The notes below the pieces were generated by a model. That model was not told the DNA's origin and searched no databases. It saw only the letters and a program-made list of their open reading frames with translations. A stretch of DNA of 8,094 nucleotides from an uncultured Prevotella sp. (GTDB lineage: Bacteria > Bacteroidota > Bacteroidia > Bacteroidales > Bacteroidaceae): contig CALCUV010000282.1 of NCBI GenBank assembly GCA_937906765.1, positions 1 through 8,094 of the forward strand, in the 5' to 3' direction. Of this stretch, positions 1-6,122 are shown in pieces (position 1 is the first letter of the stretch; each line of letters starts with the position of its first letter). The position numbers and the translations under genes were made by a program.

Positions 1-343
1 CCATTCCGCGGGGGCTCCAACCGCACCATGTGCCTGTAAATTCTTCCATCACTATCTTGCGGGGATAACTTTCCGCGAGGGCAAGGAGTTGTGTAGTGAT
101 TGCGTTGTCTGCGGGGTAGCCGTCAGTAGTACCGTTTACCTCGATAACCTGAATGTCGTTGTAGTAACGACCTGCATGAGCGGGAGTAGTTGTGGGGATG
201 GCGAAGTCTATGGTTTCCTTGTGGAGCACTGTATCAACTTCGTGTTCGTTTACGATTTCTTGACCATTGACAAGAACTGATACAACATCATTTCCTGTCA
301 TTGTCTTTGTGACAAGATAATGGACATTCATTGGGAATAACAT
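1..343 (-). CDS. C-terminal part of a secreted CARDB/thioredoxin-like protein, frame-shifted and cut by the window edge
   Basis: Downstream of the stop at 288-290, the neighbouring minus-strand frame is open to the left edge. It reads as the natural continuation of the upstream secreted protein. It encodes a beta-rich stretch (TGNDVVSVLVNGQEIV, then YNDIQVIEVNGTTDGYPADN) typical of the end of a CARDB/Ig-like domain, followed by RKIVMEEFTGTWCGWSPRG. The latter resembles the start of the thioredoxin-like domain of Bacteroidota Omp28-type secreted proteins. The family usually has a CxxC pair at this point; here the Cys codon is at 23-25 and the second position is Ser (14-16). No good independent start is evident; ATGs at 341-343 and 329-331 are in frame but lie in the middle of the domain. 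I infer it is the rest of the gene starting at 1145, separated by a +1-type frameshift. The remaining thioredoxin-like domain lies outside the window. Whether the lesion is biological or a sequence error cannot be told here. Confidence 0.7.
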   Translation of the reverse strand, partial: MLFPMNVHYLVTKTMTGNDVVSVLVNGQEIVNEHEVDTVLHKETIDFAIPTTTPAHAGRYYNDIQVIEVNGTTDGYPADNAITTQLLALAESYPRKIVMEEFTGTWCGWSPRGM

Positions 344-1145
344 TGACAATGGCCTTTGTCTTGAACGAAGTGACGGGATATGCACCAAAGTTGGTGAGTT
401 GACCCACAATGTTGAAGGCTTCGCCTACCATAGCACGGTCGGATATAGAGATGTTGGTAATAGCGAGGTCGTTTTGCACCAAACCTGCGTCACCTTCGGT
501 TTCACAAACGAAGAAGGCGCTACCATTGCCTGAGAAATCGCTCCAGCTACCGCTCGCATCGGCTACAATCATAGAGAGGTTACCTACGTTCTCAGTATAG
601 AAGAGATAGCCTTGAGCAAAATCGCCCTTTACGGTGTAACCCAAAAGGAAGGCTTCGTCGTCAATCGTATAGTCGCAATCGACTGCAAAAATAGAGTTGG
701 GGGTAAATTCTGTGACGGTGGTTTCCCAAAGGTTATCACCGTTGAGCGACTTACGAATCCAGAACGTTGCTTCCTTCACACCCTGTCCGATGGCTGAATA
801 GATAGAGGTAATCTTATTGCCTGCGAAGCGCGCTGCTATATCGGTAGTATAGTATGTTGCCACACTCATCGTGTTAGCAAAATTCACTCCACCATAATAG
901 ATATTCAACGAAAGGTCGTTATTCGTCAGTTGCTTGGCATCAACAGCATATTCGTCGAGGGTGGCACGCGTCTTCTTACCGTGCAGTTGCAACGAAGTCT
1001 GCTGAACATTCACTAAGGGATGCTGCGCTTTCTGAACAACGTCTGTAATGGTTGTTGCACCAAACTTCTGAAGTTTGCTAAGGGGCTGGGCATTCATAAC
1101 CAATGCGCCACAAAGCATAAAGGGGATGAGTAAAAATTTCTTCAT
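288..1145 (-). CDS. N-terminal part of a secreted CARDB/thioredoxin-like (Omp28-type) protein, ended early by a frameshift
   Basis: Starts at ATG 1145 and encodes 285 residues. Residues 1-19 form a Sec signal peptide (MKK, hydrophobic core FLLIPFMLCGALV, probable cleavage after A19 in MNAQ), so the product is exported. Residues about 30-220 form a soluble beta-rich domain I cannot name. Residues about 226-265 (DLAITNISISDRAM, then VGQLTNFGAYPVTSFK) match the CARDB/Ig-like pattern that precedes a thioredoxin-like domain in Bacteroidota secreted proteins. After TSFKTKAIVNVIP the frame turns into an implausible tail (NECPLSCHKDNDRK) and stops at 288-290, while the adjacent frame continues the domain. 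Dropping one base near the CCC at 333-335 would join the frames; the shift could lie anywhere from about 290 to 365. No Shine-Dalgarno is seen; the leader is AT-rich. The gene follows the aminotransferase by 96 nt and may or may not be co-transcribed. No function beyond a cell-surface or periplasmic role is supported. Confidence 0.75.
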   Translation of the reverse strand: MKKFLLIPFMLCGALVMNAQPLSKLQKFGATTITDVVQKAQHPLVNVQQTSLQLHGKKTRATLDEYAVDAKQLTNNDLSLNIYYGGVNFANTMSVATYYTTDIAARFAGNKITSIYSAIGQGVKEATFWIRKSLNGDNLWETTVTEFTPNSIFAVDCDYTIDDEAFLLGYTVKGDFAQGYLFYTENVGNLSMIVADASGSWSDFSGNGSAFFVCETEGDAGLVQNDLAITNISISDRAMVGEAFNIVGQLTNFGAYPVTSFKTKAIVNVIPNECPLSCHKDNDRK

Positions 1146-1173
1146 AGGAATTATTTGTTTAATTAGGGATGAT

Positions 1174-1238
1174 GGAGAAAGGAGAAAGAACCTAGCGGGA
1201 AATCAGCGCGCCAGCCATTTCTCATTTCTCATTTCTCC
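1174..1238. repeat. Heptamer hairpin element A in the aminotransferase/secreted-protein spacer
   Basis: The left arm is two GGAGAAA heptamers (1174-1187), then GAA, then the core CCTAGCGG (1191-1198). The right arm is three ATTTCTC heptamers (1217-1237). Bases 1174-1187 can pair with 1225-1238 at 13 of 14 positions. Bases 1183-1223 are nearly the same as 2670-2710 (3 differences in 41). No U-tract follows on the transcribed strand, so it does not look like a classical terminator. Confidence 0.85.
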
Positions 1239-1241
1239 TTT

Positions 1242-2552
1242 TTAAAACGGGTGGTCTTCATGGAATGCCTTCATGCGCTCCTCGAGTACGGGATAGAGTT
1301 CGTCACGCATGCGGCTGGTGCAAGCACGTACGCCGGGCTGGAGCGAACCTGTGGTATCAAGGTTGATGCTGGATACACCGTAGGCAATGAGTTCCTTGGC
1401 GAGTTCGCCCCCCGTGAGTCCGGGGTAAGAGAGCGAGAAGAAAAAGCCGTCGGCGATGTCTTCCGTCACGTCCGTGGGATAAGTGATGGTGAAACCGTTG
1501 TCGGTAAAGATTTTCTTCATCTTGCGGGCGCGCTCGGCGTAGGCCTTCGTGTCGTCGACAAAGTTAATCACGCCCTCGGTGGAGAGGCGGAGCATTTCGG
1601 CATAGGCATACTGCGTGCTGGCGGTGCAACCCGAGGTAATCATATACTGAATGCTGGCGGTGAAGGTGGCGCCAAAGACACCGCTGTCGTTATAGCGACG
1701 AGCGAGAGCGGGGAATTGGCGGTCGAAAAGTTTGTCGCTGATGCACACCAAGGCGATGCGGCCTCCGGCATAAGAGAAGATTTTTGACGCCGAGAGCATG
1801 AGGATGTAATTGTCCGTATAGCGTGCTACAGTGCGCACGAAGGGCGCCTCAAAGGGTTTTGACAAGTCGCGACGACTGTCCATGGCGAAGTAGGCCAAAT
1901 CCTCAAGGATAATAATATCGTGCTTCGTAGCGATGTCGCCAATGATTTGGAGTTCACCTTCTTCGAGGGAAATCCACGCAGGGTTATTGGGGTTGGAATA
2001 GATAATGGCAGCGATGTCGCCGTCCTTCACTTCCTCCTCCAACTTTTGGCGAAGCGCTTCTCCGCGGTAGGGGTAAATATCAAAGTTCTTCCACTCGATA
2101 CCCAAGATGCGGAGTTGCGATTTCTGAATGGGGAAACCAGGGTCGATGAAGAGCACCTTGTTTTTCTTCTCGTCGCGTTGGCAACAAGCAATAAAGGCTC
2201 CGAAACTTCCGGCTACGCTTCCCACCGTGGGGATACAGGCACGCGCTGAAACGTCAATGTCCATAAATGCCTTAACAAAGCGGCTGGCTTCGTGCTTCAA
2301 CTCGGGCACGCCTGCGGCTGCGGGATATTGATTGTTTGCTCCGCGGTCGAGCGCCGCCTTTTCGGCTTCTGTGCCGTAAGCGTTCACAGGAAGTCCCGGA
2401 CTTCCCTGATCCATGCGGATAAAGGGTTGTCCCGTCTTCTGCTCTAAATATTGCGCCACCAAGAGGGTCTCACCAATGGTAGCGTGAGAGAGGTCTGCCA
2501 CATGATTTATGCGTGCAGCCTCGTTTACAAGTTCGTCTAAAAATAATTTCAT
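1242..2552 (-). CDS. Class I/II aminotransferase (fold type I, PLP-dependent)
   Basis: A 436-residue cytosolic aminotransferase with the usual fold-type-I landmarks in order: GANNQYPAAAGVPEL (71-85, the tyrosine/glycine substrate loop), YSNPNNP (185-191, the NPxNP motif), EDLAYF (217-222, with D218 for the pyridine nitrogen and Y221 for the PLP hydroxyl), SASK (254-257, K257 the predicted Schiff-base lysine), GGR (263-265) near the phosphate, and ACTSR (410-414) with R414 the likely carboxylate-binding arginine. Its length is normal for the family. I chose ATG 2552; an open frame extends upstream to a TTG at 2636, but that extension (reading SPFSFLLSPFK) is just translated heptamer repeat. 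It lies 191 nt after the phenylacetate-CoA ligase, on the same strand. Substrate cannot be read from sequence; the neighbours suggest aromatic amino acids and aryl-pyruvates (inference). The 5' leader is unusual: four pyrimidine heptamers sit almost against the start codon and no Shine-Dalgarno is present. Confidence 0.93.
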   Translation of the reverse strand: MKLFLDELVNEAARINHVADLSHATIGETLLVAQYLEQKTGQPFIRMDQGSPGLPVNAYGTEAEKAALDRGANNQYPAAAGVPELKHEASRFVKAFMDIDVSARACIPTVGSVAGSFGAFIACCQRDEKKNKVLFIDPGFPIQKSQLRILGIEWKNFDIYPYRGEALRQKLEEEVKDGDIAAIIYSNPNNPAWISLEEGELQIIGDIATKHDIIILEDLAYFAMDSRRDLSKPFEAPFVRTVARYTDNYILMLSASKIFSYAGGRIALVCISDKLFDRQFPALARRYNDSGVFGATFTASIQYMITSGCTASTQYAYAEMLRLSTEGVINFVDDTKAYAERARKMKKIFTDNGFTITYPTDVTEDIADGFFFSLSYPGLTGGELAKELIAYGVSSINLDTTGSLQPGVRACTSRMRDELYPVLEERMKAFHEDHPF

Positions 2553-2555
2553 TTT

Positions 2556-2588
2556 GAAAGGAGAAAGGAGAAAGGAGAAAGGAGAAAG
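2556..2588. repeat. Perfect GAGAAAG heptamer array next to the aminotransferase start (element B1)
   Basis: Four perfect GAGAAAG units (2561-2588) follow a partial unit GAAAG (2556-2560). The array begins 3 nt upstream of the aminotransferase ATG. On the mRNA it reads as a CTTTCTC pyrimidine tract. The core CCATGCGG follows at 2590-2597, within a small GTCC/GGAC hairpin (2588-2591 with 2597-2600). No complementary arm of its own is seen before element B2 begins at about 2658, so B1 may be a half-element or may share the right arm of B2. Confidence 0.9.
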
Positions 2589-2657
2589 TCCATGCGGGAC
2601 GTTTGCCCCCAATATGAACTTTGCTGCTTTTACCAATCTACTTGTTAAAAAGAGCTG

Positions 2658-2731
2658 AAAGGAGAAAAGAGAAAGAACCTATCGGGAAATCAGCGTGGCA
2701 GCCATTTCTCCTTTCTCATTTCTCCTTTCTC
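2658..2731. repeat. Heptamer hairpin element B2 in the paaK/aminotransferase spacer
   Basis: The purine-rich left arm is at 2658-2677, followed by core CCTATCGG (2678-2685), a loop shared with element A, and a right arm of four alternating heptamers ATTTCTC/CTTTCTC (2704-2731). Bases 2661-2675 can pair with 2711-2725 at 14 of 15 positions. It ends 12 nt before the phenylacetate-CoA ligase stop codon (2744-2746). Confidence 0.87.
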
Positions 2732-2743
2732 ATTTATTAAATT

Positions 2744-4063
2744 TTACTTTCCCTTCTCCCAATCCGAGAAGTCGCGCTTGTCGAGTACGTGCTTTGCCTT
2801 ACCCATTGAGCGCTGGATGGTTCCGGGAGGTTGGATGTGGATATTGGGTTTGATACCCGTAACTGACACGAGGCGGTCGTAGAGATACTTAATGAAGGGC
2901 ATCTGCTTGGCGGGGTTGGGCGAGAAAAGGTCTTCGCGGAGTTCCACGTCAAGGTCGAAGGTATCTTCATTGTGCTTACGGTCCACCGTGATAAAGTACT
3001 GCGGTGTGAAGGCAGGGAATTCCGTAAGAATGGCTTCAATCTGACTGGGGAAGACATTGACACCACGGATGATAAGCATGTCGTCGCTACGTCCGAGAAT
3101 CTTACCCATGCGCACGGCAGTACGTCCGCAACGGCACTTTTCATAAATGAGGTGCGTAAGGTCACGTGTGCGGTAGCGGATGATAGGCATGGCTTCCTTA
3201 CAGAGAGAGGTGAAGACGAGTTCCCCACGTTCGCCGGGCGCTACGGGTTCGAGCGTGTCGGGATTTACGATTTCGGGATAGAACATGTCTTCCCAAACGT
3301 GCGTACCGTCTTGGTATTGGCATTCTCCGCCCACACCAGGACCCGACATTTCCGTAAGGCCGTAAATATCGATGGCCTTAATACCAAGTTTGTCTTCCAA
3401 TTCACGACGGATACCCCATGTCCAGGGTTCTGCGCCGAAGAAACCTACGCGCAACTTCAGGTCTTCCTTCTTGATGTCGCACTTCTTCATGACTTCGGTC
3501 AAGTGAAGCGCATAAGATGGTGTACAGCAAATGGCGGTTGTGCCAAAATCCTTCATGAGCATCACTTGCTTTTCGGAATTACCAGCAGAAGTGGGCAACT
3601 GGATGGCACCTAATTTATTCGCACCTTGATGCGCGCCGAGTCCACCGGTGAAAAGGCCGTAGCCGTAAGACACCTGCACTACATCACCAGGACCTACGTC
3701 TCCCACCGCTAAGACACGCGCTACACCTTCTGCCCAATTATCGAGGTCGTTTTGCGTATAGGTTGCCACAACGGGTTTACCTGTAGTACCCGAAGAGGCA
3801 TGAATGCGCACTACCTGCTCCATGGGCACCGCCTGAAGTCCAAAGGGATATTCATCACGGAGGTCGTGCTTCGTAGTAAAGGGAAGTTTTGTGATATCGT
3901 CAATAGACTTAATGTCCTCGGGGCGAATGCCCTTCTGGTCCATCTTCTTTTTGTAGAAGGGTACGTTTTCGTAGCAACGCTTCACCGTTTCAATGAGGCG
4001 TTCTGTTTGTAAGCGGCGCATGTCTTCACGAGACATGCATTCCATTTCGGGATTGTAAATCAT
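2744..4063 (-). CDS. paaK: Phenylacetate-CoA ligase (AMP-forming), intact copy
   Basis: A 439-residue cytosolic adenylate-forming enzyme that activates phenylacetate, or a related aryl-acetate, to its CoA thioester with ATP going to AMP and PPi. The motifs are complete and in order: the P-loop HASSGTTGKP (88-97), YGYGLFTGGLG (133-143), YGLTEMSGPG (234-243), RYRTRDLT (296-303), GRSDDMLIIRGVNVFP (324-339) and GKAK (421-424), carrying the likely C-terminal catalytic lysine. A CRCGR motif (310-314) is also present. Length and N-terminus (MIYNPEMECMSREDMRR) are normal for the anaerobic-type family. I chose ATG 4063; the only upstream in-frame alternative is a TTG at 4093 inside a repeat element. 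It follows the ACT protein by 149 nt and precedes the aminotransferase. With the neighbouring paralogue broken, this is the only complete ligase visible. The exact aryl substrate (phenylacetate, indoleacetate or hydroxyphenylacetate) is not determined by the sequence. Confidence 0.94.
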   Translation of the reverse strand: MIYNPEMECMSREDMRRLQTERLIETVKRCYENVPFYKKKMDQKGIRPEDIKSIDDITKLPFTTKHDLRDEYPFGLQAVPMEQVVRIHASSGTTGKPVVATYTQNDLDNWAEGVARVLAVGDVGPGDVVQVSYGYGLFTGGLGAHQGANKLGAIQLPTSAGNSEKQVMLMKDFGTTAICCTPSYALHLTEVMKKCDIKKEDLKLRVGFFGAEPWTWGIRRELEDKLGIKAIDIYGLTEMSGPGVGGECQYQDGTHVWEDMFYPEIVNPDTLEPVAPGERGELVFTSLCKEAMPIIRYRTRDLTHLIYEKCRCGRTAVRMGKILGRSDDMLIIRGVNVFPSQIEAILTEFPAFTPQYFITVDRKHNEDTFDLDVELREDLFSPNPAKQMPFIKYLYDRLVSVTGIKPNIHIQPPGTIQRSMGKAKHVLDKRDFSDWEKGK

Positions 4064-4085
4064 AATTAGAAGTTGATTACTCAAC

Positions 4086-4206
4086 TTTCGCAAGCTTCAG
4101 TTTCGTTAGGTTATGAGGTTATAAGGTTTTAAGGACTATGCAGTCCGAATGGTTCTTTATAACCTCACAACCTTAAAACCTTAAAACAAGTTGAGCACTT
4201 GCGAAA
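4086..4206. repeat. Octamer hairpin element C with TTTCGCAAG inverted termini (ACT/paaK spacer)
   Basis: Outer inverted ends are TTTCGCAAG (4086-4094) and CTTGCGAAA (4198-4206). Inside are octamers AGGTTATG, AGGTTATA and AGGTTTTA (4108-4131) and the complementary series AACCTCAC, AACCTTAA, AACCTTAA (4161-4184). The core lies on the minus strand (CCGAATGG at 4145-4152, reverse complement CCATTCGG), beside a GGACT/AGTCC hairpin (4133-4137 with 4142-4146). Two competing pairings exist: 4123-4134 with 4171-4182 (12 of 12) and 4108-4126 with 4155-4173 (17 of 19). The element nearly fills the spacer. Confidence 0.87.
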
Positions 4207-4212
4207 CTTGTT

Positions 4213-4635
4213 TTACACCATAAATTCAGTTTCGTTTAAGAGTTGGATAGCATTCTCCTTAATCACCTTTTCAGCAAGGCTTACTTCGTCGGTGCGCATA
4301 ATCAAAACGCCCTTACCTTTCCAAAGGAAGGAGTACATGTAAAGAATGTTTACGCCTGCATCTGAAAGCGCCTTCACGGCAAGTGCCGCACGACCGGGTT
4401 CGTCATCAATAGTGATAGCCATAACGTCGGCAAGTTGCACGTTAATGCCGTTGTCCTTCAAAATGAGGTAAGCTTCGCCAGGGGCAGAACAGAGCACTCG
4501 GTAAATACCGTAGTCCTGCGTGTCGGCAATAGTCGAAGCGATGATTTGAATATTCGCACGACTGAGCAAGTCAAGCACACGAATCAGCGTGCCACTCTTG
4601 TTCTCAATAAATATAGAAAGTTGTTTGATGGTCAT
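4213..4635 (-). CDS. Tandem ACT-domain amino-acid-binding protein
   Basis: A 140-residue stand-alone protein made of two ACT domains: about residues 3-68 (KQLSIFIENKSGTLIRVLDLL) and 71-137 (VMAITIDDEPGRAALAVKAL). Each begins with a beta strand leading into the glycine-containing turn that usually binds a small ligand at ACT interfaces (G15 in ENKSGTL, G81 in DDEPGRAA). There is no DNA-binding or catalytic domain, so it is not a transcription factor by itself. ACT proteins of this size are known beside phenylacetate-CoA ligase genes in anaerobes; I infer an aromatic amino acid ligand and allosteric control of a neighbour, which the sequence does not prove. ATG 4635 is the clear start; no Shine-Dalgarno is seen. 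It lies between the broken ligase (157 nt upstream) and the intact ligase (149 nt downstream), with repeat elements filling both gaps. Confidence 0.92.
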   Translation of the reverse strand: MTIKQLSIFIENKSGTLIRVLDLLSRANIQIIASTIADTQDYGIYRVLCSAPGEAYLILKDNGINVQLADVMAITIDDEPGRAALAVKALSDAGVNILYMYSFLWKGKGVLIMRTDEVSLAEKVIKENAIQLLNETEFMV

Positions 4636-4649
4636 AGTTGTGAAATTAG

Positions 4650-4791
4650 AGAGTAGAGAGTAGTGAGTAGAGAGTAGACCATTCGGCGGTAAAATCCGAA
4701 GTTAATTCTTTCCTTGTAAAGTCTTTGTGGATGACAGGATAGTCGCATGAGTTCTTGGAACTCCTATCTCCTCTCTCCTCACTTCTCACTA
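4650..4791. repeat. Heptamer hairpin element D in the paaK1/ACT spacer
   Basis: The left arm is AGAGTAG, AGAGTAG, TGAGTAG, AGAGTAG (4650-4677), then the core CCATTCGG (4679-4686), which overlaps a TTCGG/CCGAA hairpin (4682-4686 with 4696-4700). A roughly 60-nt middle follows, then a right arm of four pyrimidine heptamers CTCCTAT, CTCCTCT, CTCCTCA, CTTCTCA (4761-4788). Bases 4661-4677 can pair with 4775-4791 at 14 of 17 positions. The right arm ends at the paaK1 stop codon. Confidence 0.84.
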
Positions 4792-4792
4792 A

Positions 4793-5740
4793 TTATTGGT
4801 ACACCTTACGTTTGTCAACCACACGCACCGCCTTGCCTTCCGAGACAGGGAGTGTGCCCTTCGGGAGCAACTTGACGTGGGGCGTGAGCAAGATTTCGTC
4901 CTTCAACGCGCGCTGTATGCGGTTGGTAAGTTCCTGCAAGCGACGGAAGTCATCGGTGAAGAGTTCCTCCAATTCCACTTCAACGGTCATGTTGTCGTTA
5001 TCAGCATCCGTAGTGAGCGTAATGAGGTAATTGTTAGCCAGTTCGGGGAAAGTCATGAGGATCTTCTCAATCTGAATCGGGAAGATGTTCACCCCACGAA
5101 GCACCATCATATCATCACTTCTACCCCTCATGCGGTCAATACGCACATGGTTGCGACCGCAAGGACACGTGCGACCGAGCACACGGGTTAAGTCGCGGGT
5201 GCGGTAACGAAGCAAGGGCATGGCTTCACGACAGAGGGACGTCAATACGAGTTCGCCAATCTCACCATCGGCAACGGGTTCCAACGTTTCGGGATCTACG
5301 ATTTCTACAATGTAATAGTCTTCCCAGAAGTGGAGACCATTTTGCTCTTGACACTCAAAACCGACGCCAGGACCGCACATTTCGCTCATACCGAAAGAGT
5401 TGTAGGCCTTCACGCCCATCATTTCCTCAATGCGGCGACGCTGTTCCTCCGAATGGGGTTCGGCACCGATGGCAAGAACTTTCAATTTGGTATCCTTACG
5501 AGGGTCAACCCCCGCACTCTGCATCACTTCGTAAAGGCGCGTTACGTAAGAGGGCACCGCATGAAGGGCAGTCGTACCGAAGTCAGTCATAAACTTAATC
5601 TGACGCAAGGAATTTCCGGCAGCAGCAGGGATGGTCAACATGCCCATACGCTCTGCGCCATACTGAAATCCGAGACCGCCGGTAAACATGCCGTAACCGC
5701 TGGAATTTTGGAACACATCGTCAGGACGAAGTCCCACCAT
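4793..5740 (-). pseudogene. paaK: Phenylacetate-CoA ligase, C-terminal fragment of a disrupted gene
   Basis: An open frame of 315 residues from ATG 5740 that begins inside the ligase fold (MVGLRPDDVFQNSSGYG), after the ATP P-loop. It keeps all later motifs: GYGMFTGGLG (15-24), NSFGMSEMCGPG (114-125), RYRTRDLT (178-185), CPCGR (192-196), GRSDDMMVLRGVNIFP (206-221) and GKA (302-304, with the candidate catalytic K303). It overlaps the N-terminal fragment by 20 nt in a different frame. Compared with the intact copy in this window, five residues between the WANQV and MVGLRP segments are missing, replaced by one base, so about 14 nt are lost. Motif preservation suggests a recent lesion or an assembly error. 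ATG 5740 is simply the first Met after the break; a product from it would lack the nucleotide-binding loop and is unlikely to be active. Confidence 0.88.
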
Positions 5741-6110
5741 CCACTTGGTTCGCCCACTCTTCCAAATCCTTCTTCGTGTGAAGGATTACCGTGGGCGTAC
5801 CTGTCGTACCGCTGGAAGAATGCAAGCGTGTGCATTCACGAAGGGGCACACTCGCCATGCCGAAAGGATAGGTGTCGCGCAAATCTGCCTTTGTAGTGAA
5901 AGGGATTTTGCGAATATCGTCAAGACTCTTGATGTCCTCGGGTTTGAGTCCGATTTCCTCAAAGCGCTGCTTGTAGAAGGGCGAATTCATGCAGTGACGC
6001 ACGGTAGCCTGTAGGCGTTCCAACTGAAGCGCAGAGATTTGCTCGCGCGTCATGGTCTCCATCTCCTCATGGAGGTAGGGACAGGTGTCAGGGGGAAAGT
6101 TTCTGCTCAT
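5721..6110 (-). pseudogene. paaK: Phenylacetate-CoA ligase, N-terminal fragment ending at the frameshift
   Basis: ATG 6110 begins a normal PaaK N-terminus (CPYLHEEMETMTREQISALQ) 12 nt after the iorB stop, a spacing typical of translational coupling within an operon. It carries NSPFYKQRF (42-50), PFTTKADLRD (70-79) and the ATP P-loop HSSSGTTGTP (97-106). It then runs to WANQV (119-123), after which the frame is lost and ends at a TGA (5721-5723) following DGGTSS. The junction reads GTGGATGGTGGG, containing repeated GTGG/GGTGG, a short homology that could have promoted a slippage deletion (inference). This copy and the intact one at 2744-4063 are clearly diverged paralogues rather than a recent duplication: only the motifs are closely similar. 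If the lesion is real, the ligase directly coupled to IorAB is non-functional. Confidence 0.88.
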
Positions 6111-6122
6111 AACACCACCGTT

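Noticed and set aside
89..280. Small plus-strand open frame of 63 codons near the left edge
   Set aside because: Opposite strand of the thioredoxin-like protein's continuing frame; low-complexity translation.
1174..1238. Rho-independent terminator after the aminotransferase
   Set aside because: The stem is AG/CT-rich, there is no U-tract after it on the transcribed strand, and similar hairpins lie inside the operon.
1251..1787. Open frame of 178 codons on the plus strand opposite the aminotransferase
   Set aside because: Antisense shadow of a well-supported gene; composition shows no recognisable domain.
2553..2636. 28-residue N-terminal extension of the aminotransferase
   Set aside because: Starts at TTG and mostly translates the heptamer array; ATG 2552 gives the normal N-terminus.
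2972..3613. Open frame of 213 codons on the plus strand opposite the intact paaK
   Set aside because: Antisense shadow; the minus strand carries every ligase motif across this stretch.
4064..4093. 10-residue extension of the intact paaK
   Set aside because: Starts at TTG inside the terminal repeat of element C; ATG 4063 fits the family.
4108..4184. Possible CRISPR-like direct repeats
   Set aside because: Units are 7-8 nt and contiguous, without unique spacers, and no cas gene is present.
4086..4206. Invertible promoter switch bounded by the TTTCGCAAG inverted repeats
   Set aside because: No recombinase gene and no Bacteroidota-type promoter (TTTG with TAnnTTTG) is visible inside; the terminal repeats are only 8-9 nt.
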